Part shown: piece by piece, positions 23,459 to 31,910 of the stretch | How the letters are laid out: every line of letters starts with the position of its first letter | Position numbering within the stretch: position 1 is the stretch's first letter | Assembly: GCF_933775445.1 (NCBI RefSeq) | Contig: NC_065873.1 | Location: 18,662,001-18,726,000, forward strand | Direction: 5' to 3' | From: Argentina anserina | Taxonomy: Eukaryota > Streptophyta > Magnoliopsida > Rosales > Rosaceae | Length of the DNA stretch: 64,000 bases | Notes under the pieces: model-generated | What the model saw: only the letters and a program-made list of their open reading frames with translations | What the model was told of the DNA's origin: nothing | Databases searched by the model: none | Position numbers and translations under genes: made by a program

Positions 23459-24933
23459 TCACGTTCTGGGTAGCCTAGGGACTGGTGACGGCCACCAGGG
23501 TAATGCAACTGCGAAGTAGCAGTCAACCAAAGGATGATTTTCATATATCTTCGAAAACTTTCCCGTACAAATGTTGCACATGAAAATGTCTCCATACAAA
23601 TCATCACAATGAACTACAAAGAGATAAAGGTATAATTCATTTTCAGTACCCTCATTATTGGGGTAAAAACCCAAAAGATCCACAATGTAACCCCGATCTG
23701 GACTCAATTCCCAGGGCAGTGAATAAACCCTCTTCCTTTGATCCTAACTATACTTTTCCTGTTCCACTATGGTATTCATTATTCACCTCCCAAGCCCGAA
23801 CAACATGGTAGCCATATTTATAGCCACCTATTTGCAGACACCCTTCATAAACACCCAAGAATACATGAAAATTATATGCTGCAACTATGCGTGTAGCGGC
23901 CCTAATCCACCGTCCATACATTCCATATACCCCACGTGCATTTCAAGACACCTTCTATCCACGTCCGATTCGGTATGTATGGTATGCAACGCTGCACAGC
24001 AGCCAAACCCAAGAATACAGGTGTAAAACCATCTAATACATGCATTTGAGTGAAAAAAAGTTCATAGCGATCACTATCATGACCATCATCCATACTGCTG
24101 CTAGTACTAGATACGATCACGCTACTCCTATTATGCATCATGAATGGGTCCAATCCAATAAGGAAGTCGCCTCTGTTACTCACCCAATACAGCATTCCAT
24201 TGTGAGCAAAACTAACCCTGTGATTGACATGATACGATTCAAACCTCGATGGAGATGAGACAGTTGACTCTCTCCATACGCCTATCTCAGGAGAGAAAAT
24301 CTGCACTTTGAATTCACACGGAGGCATAAACATCTCTGATTCACGATGAAAATTAATTTTTACGACCCTGCGCCTATACTCAGCATTAATGTGGATGTCA
24401 CGTCCTCCCAGATTTTTTTTTATTACACTTATATTAGGGAAGGTCACAGAAAATCCTGCTCCTGTTAACTCAGTGACTTAAGGAGGGGGAGGAAGAGAAA
24501 CCCATTCCAATGTGTGTGGATTGCAGATGTAGTAATCACGCTGATAACACCGGCTCGCACAGCACAAAACTAAGTCGTTATACGAACCTACCACTATCGC
24601 CTCTTCTTTCAAATGGTGAAAATTCATGAGTCTTCTGAACAAAGGAGTTAACGGCTTAAACGACGGGGACATCCTACCAAGGAATTTCTCACCAGTGCGG
24701 CTTATCAAAGTACGGGTCATGAATGTTTGCTTACCATCACTTTGGAAGCACAGAAACCGGCGAATGAAAGAAGGATGAGACATGACAGTACGCTAACGCT
24801 TGGACACACACTTGCATCGAGCAATGTATTTATAGCGAAGAAGTCGGCCAAGGATTTCAACCAATACATCCTCCGGCAGATCACCAATGCTGGTGTTCAT
24901 CAATCTTGATGATGACCTTGTTGTCTTCGCCAT
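23459..24933 (-). pseudogene. F-box (FBA-type) gene with nonsense mutations and frame breaks
   Basis: An F-box can be read from the ATG at 24931-24933: IGDLPEDVLVEILGRLL, then CKCVSKR. The next codon is TAG (24793-24795) where the family usually has Trp (KRW), after which the frame continues for 105 codons through HPSFIRRFLC and NPHTLEWVSLPPP. A second in-frame stop (TAA) stands at 24478-24480. The third block (24447 down to 23902) reads as an F-box associated domain, and the last block (to 23459) continues in a different frame (GYIVDLLGFYPNNEGTENEL). F-box proteins are substrate adaptors of SCF ubiquitin ligases; this copy cannot make a full-length one. The breaks could be sequencing errors only if several occurred, so pseudogene is preferred. 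Confidence 0.8.
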
Positions 24934-25032
24934 GCCCTAGCTATCTGAATGTGCATAACAACGGGGTGTGAGTACATGAGCCTGTCACCCTGAGTTTGAA
25001 AATCTCTAGCTAGCACCATGAGAAGATTTTAC

Positions 25033-25155
25033 CTTAATAAGTTGCAATGTAGATAAGGCAGAAGCAAGAATCTTTGTTGGGATATCTAGCGTTGTACAAC
25101 ACATAGCTGCAGATATGCATGAGCGTCGATCTTGAATCTCAACTACACCAGCAAC
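25033..25155 (-). pseudogene. Orphan exon B of an unidentified gene
   Basis: A 123-base open stretch of 41 codons is bounded by a good acceptor (TTTCAG) and a donor (GTAAAA) on the minus strand. It encodes VAGVVEIQDRRSCISAAMCC and then TLDIPTKILASALSTLQLIK, protein-like and non-repetitive. It is phase 0 at both ends and would join directly to orphan exon A at 30565-30636. I do not recognise the protein. A decayed Copia element lies between the two exons and the F-box pseudogene lies just downstream, so the host gene is probably dead or a fragment. Confidence 0.45.
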
Positions 25156-25208
25156 CTGAAACAGACGAATAACTTACAAAGGTTTTGTAATTCATAGTCA
25201 CCAACCAT

Positions 25209-25213
25209 GGTAT
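25209..25213. repeat. Left target-site duplication candidate of the Copia element
   Basis: GGTAT occurs here and again at 30397-30401 directly beside the opposite end of the Copia element, the 5-bp duplication expected for a Ty1/copia integrase. On this side the repeat abuts the terminal repeat only if two extra bases (AT) belong to the element. Confidence 0.55.
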
Positions 25214-25335
25214 ATTGGAATTATATTGATTATAGCTTAATGAATTCATACACAGATTCAATAAATATATAGCCTAATCTAACACTAATTACTCTGTGAT
25301 TCACGGCCCTGATTTACGCCAGATTCACGCCGACA
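25214..25335 (-). repeat. 3' LTR of the Copia element
   Basis: This about 120-base segment matches 30288-30396. In the minus-strand direction it begins TGTCGGCGTGAATC and ends AATTCCA plus two bases. It contains a 13-base insertion relative to the other LTR. Confidence 0.8.
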
Positions 25336-25347
25336 CTCTCCCTCAAG
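25336..25347 (-). other. Polypurine tract of the Copia element
   Basis: Read on the minus strand, TTGAGGGAGAG directly precedes the 3' LTR. This is the position and composition of a plus-strand priming site. Confidence 0.65.
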
Positions 25348-25411
25348 TTGGTGCATACATATCAACCATGCCCAACTTGCTAAGTGAATCATAAAATGTC
25401 ATTTTAGACAC

Positions 25412-25945
25412 TCATTTTGTGAGCATATCGGCAAGTTGCTCTTCTGTAGAAACAAAAGGAAAACTAATGATCTTCGCGTCTAGCTTCTCTTTTATAAAGT
25501 GACGATCAACCTCCACATGTTTTGGACGATCATGTTGCACATGATTATGTGAAATATCAATGGTTGTCTTGTTGTCACAGTACAGCTGCATAGCACATTT
25601 CGGCTTAATACCCAAATCTTGTAGCAAATTTTTAAGTCATAACAATTCGCACACTCCCTGAGCCATACCTCTGTATTCTACTTCAGCACTAGATCGTGCT
25701 ACCACCTTTTGTTTCTTACTCTTCCATGTAACAAGATTACCACCAACAAAGGTAAAGTAACCTGATGTAGATCTCCGATTTGTAATATTTCCAATCCAGT
25801 CTGCATCTGTGAAGCCACAAATTTCAAGGATATTATTGTGATTAGAGAACATTACTCCTCTCCCAGGAACTGACTTTAAGTGTCTCAAAATCCTTACAAC
25901 AACATCCATGTGGTCCTTACTGGGATTATGCATGAACTGACTCAC
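25412..25945 (-). pseudogene. Copia RNase H domain (broken)
   Basis: The frame carries the Copia RNase H signatures DADWIGNITNRRSTSGYFTF, SSAEVEYRG and LYCDNKTTIDISHNHV, ending STEEQLADMLTK. A stop codon after GVCELL at about 25637 splits it in two. The domain would degrade the RNA strand during reverse transcription. Confidence 0.85.
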
Positions 25946-26112
25946 TACACTTAATGCATACGAACATCTTGTCTGGTATGTGATAGATAAATTAGGCGTC
26001 CAACTAGCCTCTGATAATGAGATTTTTCAGTAGGGACTTGATCTGGGTACTTTGCTAACCGATGGTTATGCTCAATAGGAGTATCAATGGGAGTGCAGTC
26101 CAACATACATGT

Positions 26113-26742
26113 CTATGTTACTAGATCAAGAATGTACTTCCTCTGACACAAATAGATACATTCACTTCCCCAGGCTACTTCAATGCCTAAGAAGTACTTA
26201 AGTGTACCTAGGTCATTCATCTCAAACTTTGTGGCAAGCTGTTTATGTAATCTATTCACCTCAACAGTATCATTCTCAGTTACTACCATATCATCAACAT
26301 ATATAATTAGGGCTGTTACATTCTGTTGTTGATATTTGAGAAATAACGTGTGATCTGAATTACTCTGTCTGTAGCCAATTTTCCTCATGAATTGTGAGAA
26401 TCTTCCAAACCAAGCACGAGGTGACTGTTTAAGACCATACAAAAACTTTCTCAATCTGCATACAAAGGTAGTTGGAGAAGCGGCCACATATCCATGCGGA
26501 AGATCCATGTATACTTCATCTGTTAGTTCTCTATGAAGGAATGCATTCTTAACATCAAACTGCCTAAGTGGCCAGTTCAAGTTAGTAACGACAGAGAGCA
26601 ATACCCGGATAGTGTTTATTTTTGCAACATGTACAAATGTATCATCATAGTCTATGTCATATGTCTGGGTGAACCCATTCGCTACTAGGCGTGCTTTATA
26701 CCGGCTTACTGGCCCATCTGGATTATGCTTCACTGTAAACAC
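26113..26742 (-). pseudogene. Copia reverse transcriptase domain (broken)
   Basis: This 209-codon frame has YKARLVANGFTQ, FDVKNAFLHREL, YGLKQSPRAWF and the catalytic YVDDM box. It is separated from the RNase H part by a frame break near 26110-25950 and from the integrase part by breaks near 26760-26900. Confidence 0.88.
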
Positions 26743-26906
26743 CCAACGACATTCTACAACCTTCTTGCCATATGGTGGAGGTACAAGCTCTCAAGTATTG
26801 TTCTTTTGTAATGCTTCCATCTCTTCCTCCATTTTGGATCTCCCAATGCATCCTGCACTTTGTTAGGTACTCATACAATATATATTTGATTCACAAATGA
26901 CTCATA

Positions 26907-28158
26907 TTACTTAGATAATCTTTTGGTAGATATAAAATTCGGCACATGATACTTGACTTTAGTCTGAAGGGTAGGTTCATATTTTTTTGTTGGTTGATCC
27001 CGAGTAGACCTATTTGGCAAAACATATTGTCTACTATTAGCCCTAATAGAATGACTAACCTCAGATGAGTGATCTTCTGTACCAAGAGAGCATTGGTCAG
27101 GTATATAAACAGTTGTACGGGAGACATGAGGGGCAGTTGTGTTGTCAACTTCTGGTGCCTGAATCTCTGGAGTGACGACATTCGGTGGTACCTGTGTAGC
27201 TGACACATTGGTAATCTCAACAGAACCTATTACCATATCGACTGACTCACTTGTCTCCCCCTCTTCATGATACAGCTCTTCAAAATATGAATTCTCCCCC
27301 TGAAGAGCAGTATCAGAAGAGAGAAAATAACTCATATCCTCAAAAAAGGTAACATCCATAGTGACATAATACTTCCAGGTAGGGGGATGATAGCACCGGT
27401 ACCCTTTCTGATGTCCTCCGTACCCAACAAACACACATTTAACTGCCCGGGCATCCAACTTAGAACGCTGATGTTGTGGAAGATGAACAAAAACAACACA
27501 ACCGAAAACACGGGCAGGAAGATTATGAAAAGAGTGTAATGAGACATGAGATGCAAGCACCTCATAGGGAACTTTCCCCCGAAGGACACGAGATGGAAGA
27601 CGATTAATGAGGTGGGCGGAAGTAATGACAACATCACCCCAAAGGTATTTAGGCATATGAGCACTAAAAAGAATACACCGAGCCATTTCAAGTAAATGAC
27701 GATTTTTTCTTTCAGAAACCACATTTTGCTCAGGTGTGTAAGGACACGCTGTTTGATGAACAATTCCGTGTGTGTTAAAGAACTCTTGAAAGACATGATT
27801 CACATAATCCCCCCCCCATTATCAGAACGAAGAACTCGAATGGTGGCATTATATTATGTTTGGACAAAGGTATGGAATACACGAAAAGATGGAAAACCTC
27901 ATCTTTATTTTAAAGAAGAACAATCCATGAAAAACGTGTGTAATCATCAATAAATGACACAAAATATCGCATTCCGGACACAGTAGACTCTTTAGAGGGT
28001 CCCCAAACATCAGAATGAATTAATTTAAAAGAAATAAAACTTTTAGTAGAAGTACTAGGGGAAAAAGTAGATCGATGACTTTTGCCAAAAACACATGTCT
28101 CATAACATAAAAAAGACTCGTCCACACTAATAAACAAAATAGGCATGAATTTTTTCAT
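26907..28158 (-). pseudogene. Copia integrase domain (broken)
   Basis: Residues from 28158 down include the zinc-finger end and core (SDVWGPS, FVSFIDDYTRFSWI); after a frame break near 27810-27900 the core continues with HGIVHQTACPYTPEQN and the typical C-terminal GYGGHQKGYRCYHP. The catalytic Asp residues and the late Glu region are recognisable, but the frame breaks make it non-functional. Confidence 0.85.
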
Positions 28159-28457
28159 AACACTAAAAGATGGATGTCCTAAGCGACGATGCCATAACTA
28201 AACTTCACTTAGCTTGTCAGAAGTGGAGAGTAAAGCGGTCCGAGACTGTCCCCCTAGTTTTTCCCTGGTGTATGTCAGATCTAGATAAAACAACCGGCCC
28301 CTCAAAGACCACCGACTAATTACCCTTCCGGTGAGAAGATCCTGAAATATCACATACATAGGAAAAAAGGTCACAGAACACTGAGTGTTATCGTTCAATT
28401 GGGGAACAGATATCAAATGATGAGATAAAGCAGGTACATAGAGTACATTGTGAAGCT

Positions 28458-28652
28458 CTATGGTGGGAGTAATATGAACATACCTTTTGTCCTTAACACG
28501 GGAAATGCCTCACCATTAGTATTAGTAACATAGGGTACGGGTGGAGGGCACAATACAGTAAAACAAGATTTGTCATAAGTCATATGATCAGATGCACCAG
28601 AATCAATAATCCATGTATCAAAACTAACAGAGTGAGAAATATTGAAAGCCAT
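28458..28652 (-). pseudogene. Copia aspartic protease segment
   Basis: WIIDSGASDHMT is the Copia protease active-site motif (DSGA). The frame is short and bounded by stops, so only part of the domain survives. Confidence 0.8.
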
Positions 28653-28739
28653 ACCAATTTGACCACGGCCAATGATGGAGGCTGTAGGTGCTCATCCAGC
28701 AGTATGATGATCATGCCCAACCACACCATAGATATCTGG

Positions 28740-29668
28740 TTCCATAACTAATTGAAGAGCTGTTTTTAATTAGGCCTCTTAGGCCTAAGGTGTGGATACA
28801 ATTTCCAACATGTCACACGAGCATGGTTAGTATCATGGAAATAAGAACAAGGATGGCGGGGCTGACTCCCGAAGCCTGGTAGTGGTCCTTGTCGATGAAG
28901 GGGAGTGGAAGTTGCTTGCGGAATGGGTGGTGCCGGAGATCAAGCATGAACAATAAGACTGGAAACGACAGCCGGTGCCTGAAGAAAACTCTCCTGGTGA
29001 GACTCATCCTTTCGAATATAGGTGAAAGCGGTGAGTAGGCTAGGTGGTTCGGTCATTCGGAGCAATTCGCCTTTCGCACTGGTATGCTTTGCATCAAGAC
29101 CTTTCAGGAAATGGTGAATTCGTTCAAGCTCATTCTCCTTTTGGTACCAAACAATATCCTCATGATTTTTGATCATGCAAGGACGTTTCACATCAATCTC
29201 AGCCCAAATATTCTTTAGTTTGGTGAAATATTGCGCCACCGGTTGCCCATCCTGGTGTATTGCCAAAGCTATGCACATTAACTCAGGAACCTGTATGAAA
29301 TCAGAGTTATTAGTATATAAGCCGGCCAGTGCCTCCCATATTGCCTGCGCAGTGGCACATGCCTCCACCAGATCAACTATCTCATCATTCATAGCTTTTC
29401 ACAAGACGGACATGACAAGACCATCGTCGTCGTCCCATTTATTGTAAGAAACAATATCCTCACGAATAGGAGCCTTAGTGACGCCGGTGACATGTCTCAT
29501 CTTGTGCATGCCTCGAAGATGAGCAGCCATAAGTTGTTTCCATTTACAGAAATTGGTTTTGTTGAGTTTGGCGCCCCCAAATGAACCACTGTCAAAACGT
29601 TTGACAGATACTTCGAAGGTCGGAACATCAGGAAGCTGAGAACCCTCCGCTTCGTGTCCAGAACCCAT
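28740..29668 (-). pseudogene. Copia gag segment with internal stops
   Basis: The frame starting at 29668 reads a UBN2/gag-like protein (FCKWKQLMAAHL, then QAIWEALAGLYTN). A TGA at about 29399-29401 replaces the expected Trp between two parts of the same frame. After a further stop at 28940 the frame carries an altered zinc knuckle, HPCSYFHDTNHARVTCW, in which a His stands for the second Cys of the usual Cx2C. Confidence 0.82.
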
Positions 29669-30276
29669 TGAAAAATAAACAATGTAAAAAATCAGGGATT
29701 AGACAGCAAAAACACAAAAAATGGAGAACAATCTGTCTTCGGTGCACTTGCACTGACAGTGAGTATGCACTGACTGAATCTAGCCGAACTGGGTCGGATC
29801 GGGTTGACCGGGTCGGGTCATGCCGAATCTGGGCTGGGTCGGGTCGAAGTTGGGCTGGGCCGGGTCGGGCGGTGAGAGGCCGACTCGAGAAAAAATAACG
29901 GACAACGACTTCGGGTCCGAGCGGCGACTGCAGAGGGAGAGGATGGCGACGTCGGGGGCAACAACAACGGCGGAGGGACAACGACGTTGGGTCGACTGCG
30001 GAGCAGGTGGCGACTGCGGGCCAATGAGCGCTAGTGAGGAGCAGCGGTGTCGGGGGGGGGGGGAGCACTGGTAACAGAGCCGGAAGAACGGAGCGCGGAG
30101 GGCAGCGACTTTGGGTCCGAGTGCGGAGCGGGCGACGACTGCGGGTCGATGAGCGCCGATGAGGAGCAGCGAAAGGTCGACGGCGATATCGAGAGGCGCC
30201 GGAGGGCAGCGGTGAGCACGAGAAGGTGACCGACCGAAAAAAACAGAAAAAAAAAACAAAAAACAGAGCAAGAAGA

Positions 30277-30287
30277 CTCTAATACCA
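30277..30287 (-). other. tRNA-Met(i) primer-binding site of the Copia element
   Basis: On the minus strand TGGTATTAGAG follows the 5' LTR. It matches the common plant primer site TGGTATCAGAG with one change, complementary to initiator tRNA-Met. Confidence 0.75.
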
Positions 30288-30396
30288 ACTGGAATTATAT
30301 TGATTATTGCTTAATGAATTCATACACATATTCAATAAATATATAGCCTAATCTAATACTAATTACTCCGTAATTTACGCCGGATTCTCGCCGACA
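30288..30396 (-). repeat. 5' LTR of the Copia element
   Basis: About 109 bases matching 25214-25335. In minus-strand direction it begins TGTCGGCGAGAATCC and ends AATTCCA. It is immediately followed on the plus strand by GGTAT, the likely target duplication. Confidence 0.8.
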
Positions 30397-30564
30397 GGTA
30401 TGATGGTGTAAAGTTCTCCATGAATCTTACAAATTATATCTTTATTAGTCTACAACTCTACATAGACTATAAAACCCTAAATCCTGAACATATACGATAC
30501 AAATCACCATAAAAATGCTATGATAATTCACCAAATCAGCCAAATAAACTATATATCCAATTAC

Positions 30565-30636
30565 CTGAGCCATATCAAACCCACAGTAATGTTGTATGTC
30601 ATGATCAGAAGTTCCGGATTGACCTCTTGCTTCTAT
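30565..30636 (-). pseudogene. Orphan exon A of an unidentified gene
   Basis: A 72-base, 24-codon stretch bounded by an acceptor (CATGTAG) and a donor (GTAATT) on the minus strand encodes a non-repetitive peptide ending DIQHYCGFDMAQ. It is phase 0 at both ends, so it could splice to exon B at 25033-25155 across a 5.4-kb intron that contains the Copia element. The protein is not recognised and no further upstream exon was found. Confidence 0.4.
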
Positions 30637-30735
30637 CTACATGCACTCTACGCAACCAAGGGGACGAGAGATAAGGGGAAACCAATCTTTACTATTATAA
30701 ACCCAGGCCAAATTTGTAAAAAAAAAAAAAAAACC

Positions 30736-30845
30736 AAAAGAGGTACCACCAAGTTAAGAACGAACAGATCTTTTATAGTCTTACCCTCTAAAAAGAGGTA
30801 CCACCAAGTTAAGAACGAACAGATCTTCTATAGTCTTACCCTCTA
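30736..30845. repeat. 55-bp tandem duplication
   Basis: Two adjacent copies of a 55-base unit containing GAGGTACCACCAAGTTAAG are nearly identical (one T/C difference in the middle). A poly-A stretch precedes the first copy. The function is unknown; replication slippage is the simple explanation. Confidence 0.85.
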
Positions 30846-30899
30846 AAAAAGACAGAGGGACATGTTGTGTAAAAAACAAAAAGTAGTACGAACATATTA

Positions 30900-31107
30900 C
30901 TCTTCATCATGGCCGGTCTTGTGAGATTCAAGGCCCAGCGCGGAAAAAAAAAGGACCGATAATTTGTAGGAAAAGTCTAAGCAGAGTAAAACTATTTTTC
31001 CAGATTCTGACGCAGTAACGCTTTTACACCAAGCCTTTTAATTGGTTTCCCTGGGCTCAGTGCGGGTGCACAGCCTGCCCTCCCCCAGGGCCGGCCCTGC
31101 TCTTCAT
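30900..31107. mobile_element. hAT-type MITE (192 bp) with 8-bp target duplication
   Basis: The element 30908-31099 is flanked by perfect copies of CTCTTCAT at 30900-30907 and 31100-31107. The left end reads CATGGCCGGTCTTG and the right end, on the minus strand, CAGGGCCGGCCCTG, 11 of 14 matching. The GGCCGG terminal motif is frequent in plant hAT miniature elements. It has no coding capacity. Confidence 0.82.
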
Positions 31108-31663
31108 ATGAAACAAAATTACATAAAATTACTCCTTATAGTATCGACGATGTAATCTCTGTACGTATGAACTGTGAATTTGGATCACTAATAATGTGCA
31201 ATTGCTAGCGAAGAGAAGAACTGACTGAAGATGTGATCTTTGTACGTATGTACCCTTTTCTTCGACAAAATTTGGTACAAAGCAGTTGCAGAGAAAAAGA
31301 AGACAACAAAGAGATTGTAATGGCTCATTAGAATCCAAGTGGGCGGTGGGCATAATCAAGGCGTCAAAGTGACCTGATTAAGTGGATAACATGGTTTTTA
31401 TGTTCGGTCTATTGTTGATGGAGCTAAAAAAATGTTAAAATACAGTCCACACTATCAGTTCAACGGATGTATGATATTTGATAACGGTAGAATAGTTCGT
31501 ATACACTTTGAATAATTCATATGTACCAAAATACATTTAACAAAAGTCTAGGTATTATTTTAGGGTTTCACTCAAAATTGTGCCGTACTCGAAAATCCAG
31601 AAATACAGGGCTCAAAAGATAAATATACAGAAAGGGAAAGAAACGCTAGGGATCCATATAGCA
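31108..31663. other. Intergenic upstream of succinyl-CoA ligase
   Basis: AT-rich DNA with no recognised gene. Its last part is the promoter of the succinyl-CoA ligase gene. Confidence 0.5.
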
Positions 31664-31684
31664 ATGGTGAGAGGACTCTTCTAA
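31664..31684 (+). CDS. Six-codon upstream ORF duplicating the main start
   Basis: ATG GTG AGA GGA CTC TTC TAA encodes MVRGLF. The surrounding 18 bases (AGCAATGGTGAGAGGACT) are identical to those at the main start at 31764-31781, so the leader seems to contain a duplicated copy of the start region. If transcription starts before 31664 this would be a minimal uORF 84 bases upstream of the true ATG. Confidence 0.4.
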   Translation: MVRGLF

Positions 31685-31686
31685 AT

Positions 31687-31687
<1 letters not shown>

Positions 31688-31726
<39 letters not shown>
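31688..31726. repeat. (CT)n microsatellite in the 5' leader
   Basis: A run of about 39 CT-repeat bases lies between the short uORF and the succinyl-CoA ligase start. A second CT run of similar length lies just inside intron 1 at 31872-31906. Confidence 0.9.
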
Positions 31727-31731
<5 letters not shown>

Positions 31732-31767
31732 TTGCCGTTCTTCTAGGTCTTCACAGCTCCCTAAGCA

Positions 31768-31870
31768 ATGGTGAGAGGACTACTCAAGCAGCTCTCTTCT
31801 CGCTCTCTCTCCATCGCCGGCAAATGGCAGCAGCAGCAGCTCCGCCGCCTCAACATCCATGAATACCAGG

Positions 31871-31910
<40 letters not shown>

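Larger units (their letters stand above)
25214..30396 (-). mobile_element. Ty1/copia LTR retrotransposon, decayed, with short LTRs
   Basis: The element is about 5.2 kb and reads on the minus strand: LTR (30288-30396), primer site, gag, protease, integrase, reverse transcriptase, RNase H, purine tract, LTR (25214-25335). The order integrase before reverse transcriptase defines Ty1/copia. The LTRs are unusually short (about 109 and 122 bases) and differ by one 13-base insertion and several substitutions, so the insertion is not recent. Several stops and frame breaks interrupt the polyprotein. A GC-rich leader of about 600 bases with repeated GGGTCG-like units precedes gag. It lies inside the intron separating two orphan exons. 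Confidence 0.9.

Noticed and set aside
29668..30288. Arg/Pro/Ser-rich frames over the GC-rich Copia leader on both strands
   Set aside because: They arise from the repeated GGGTCG-type units of the leader between the primer site and gag.
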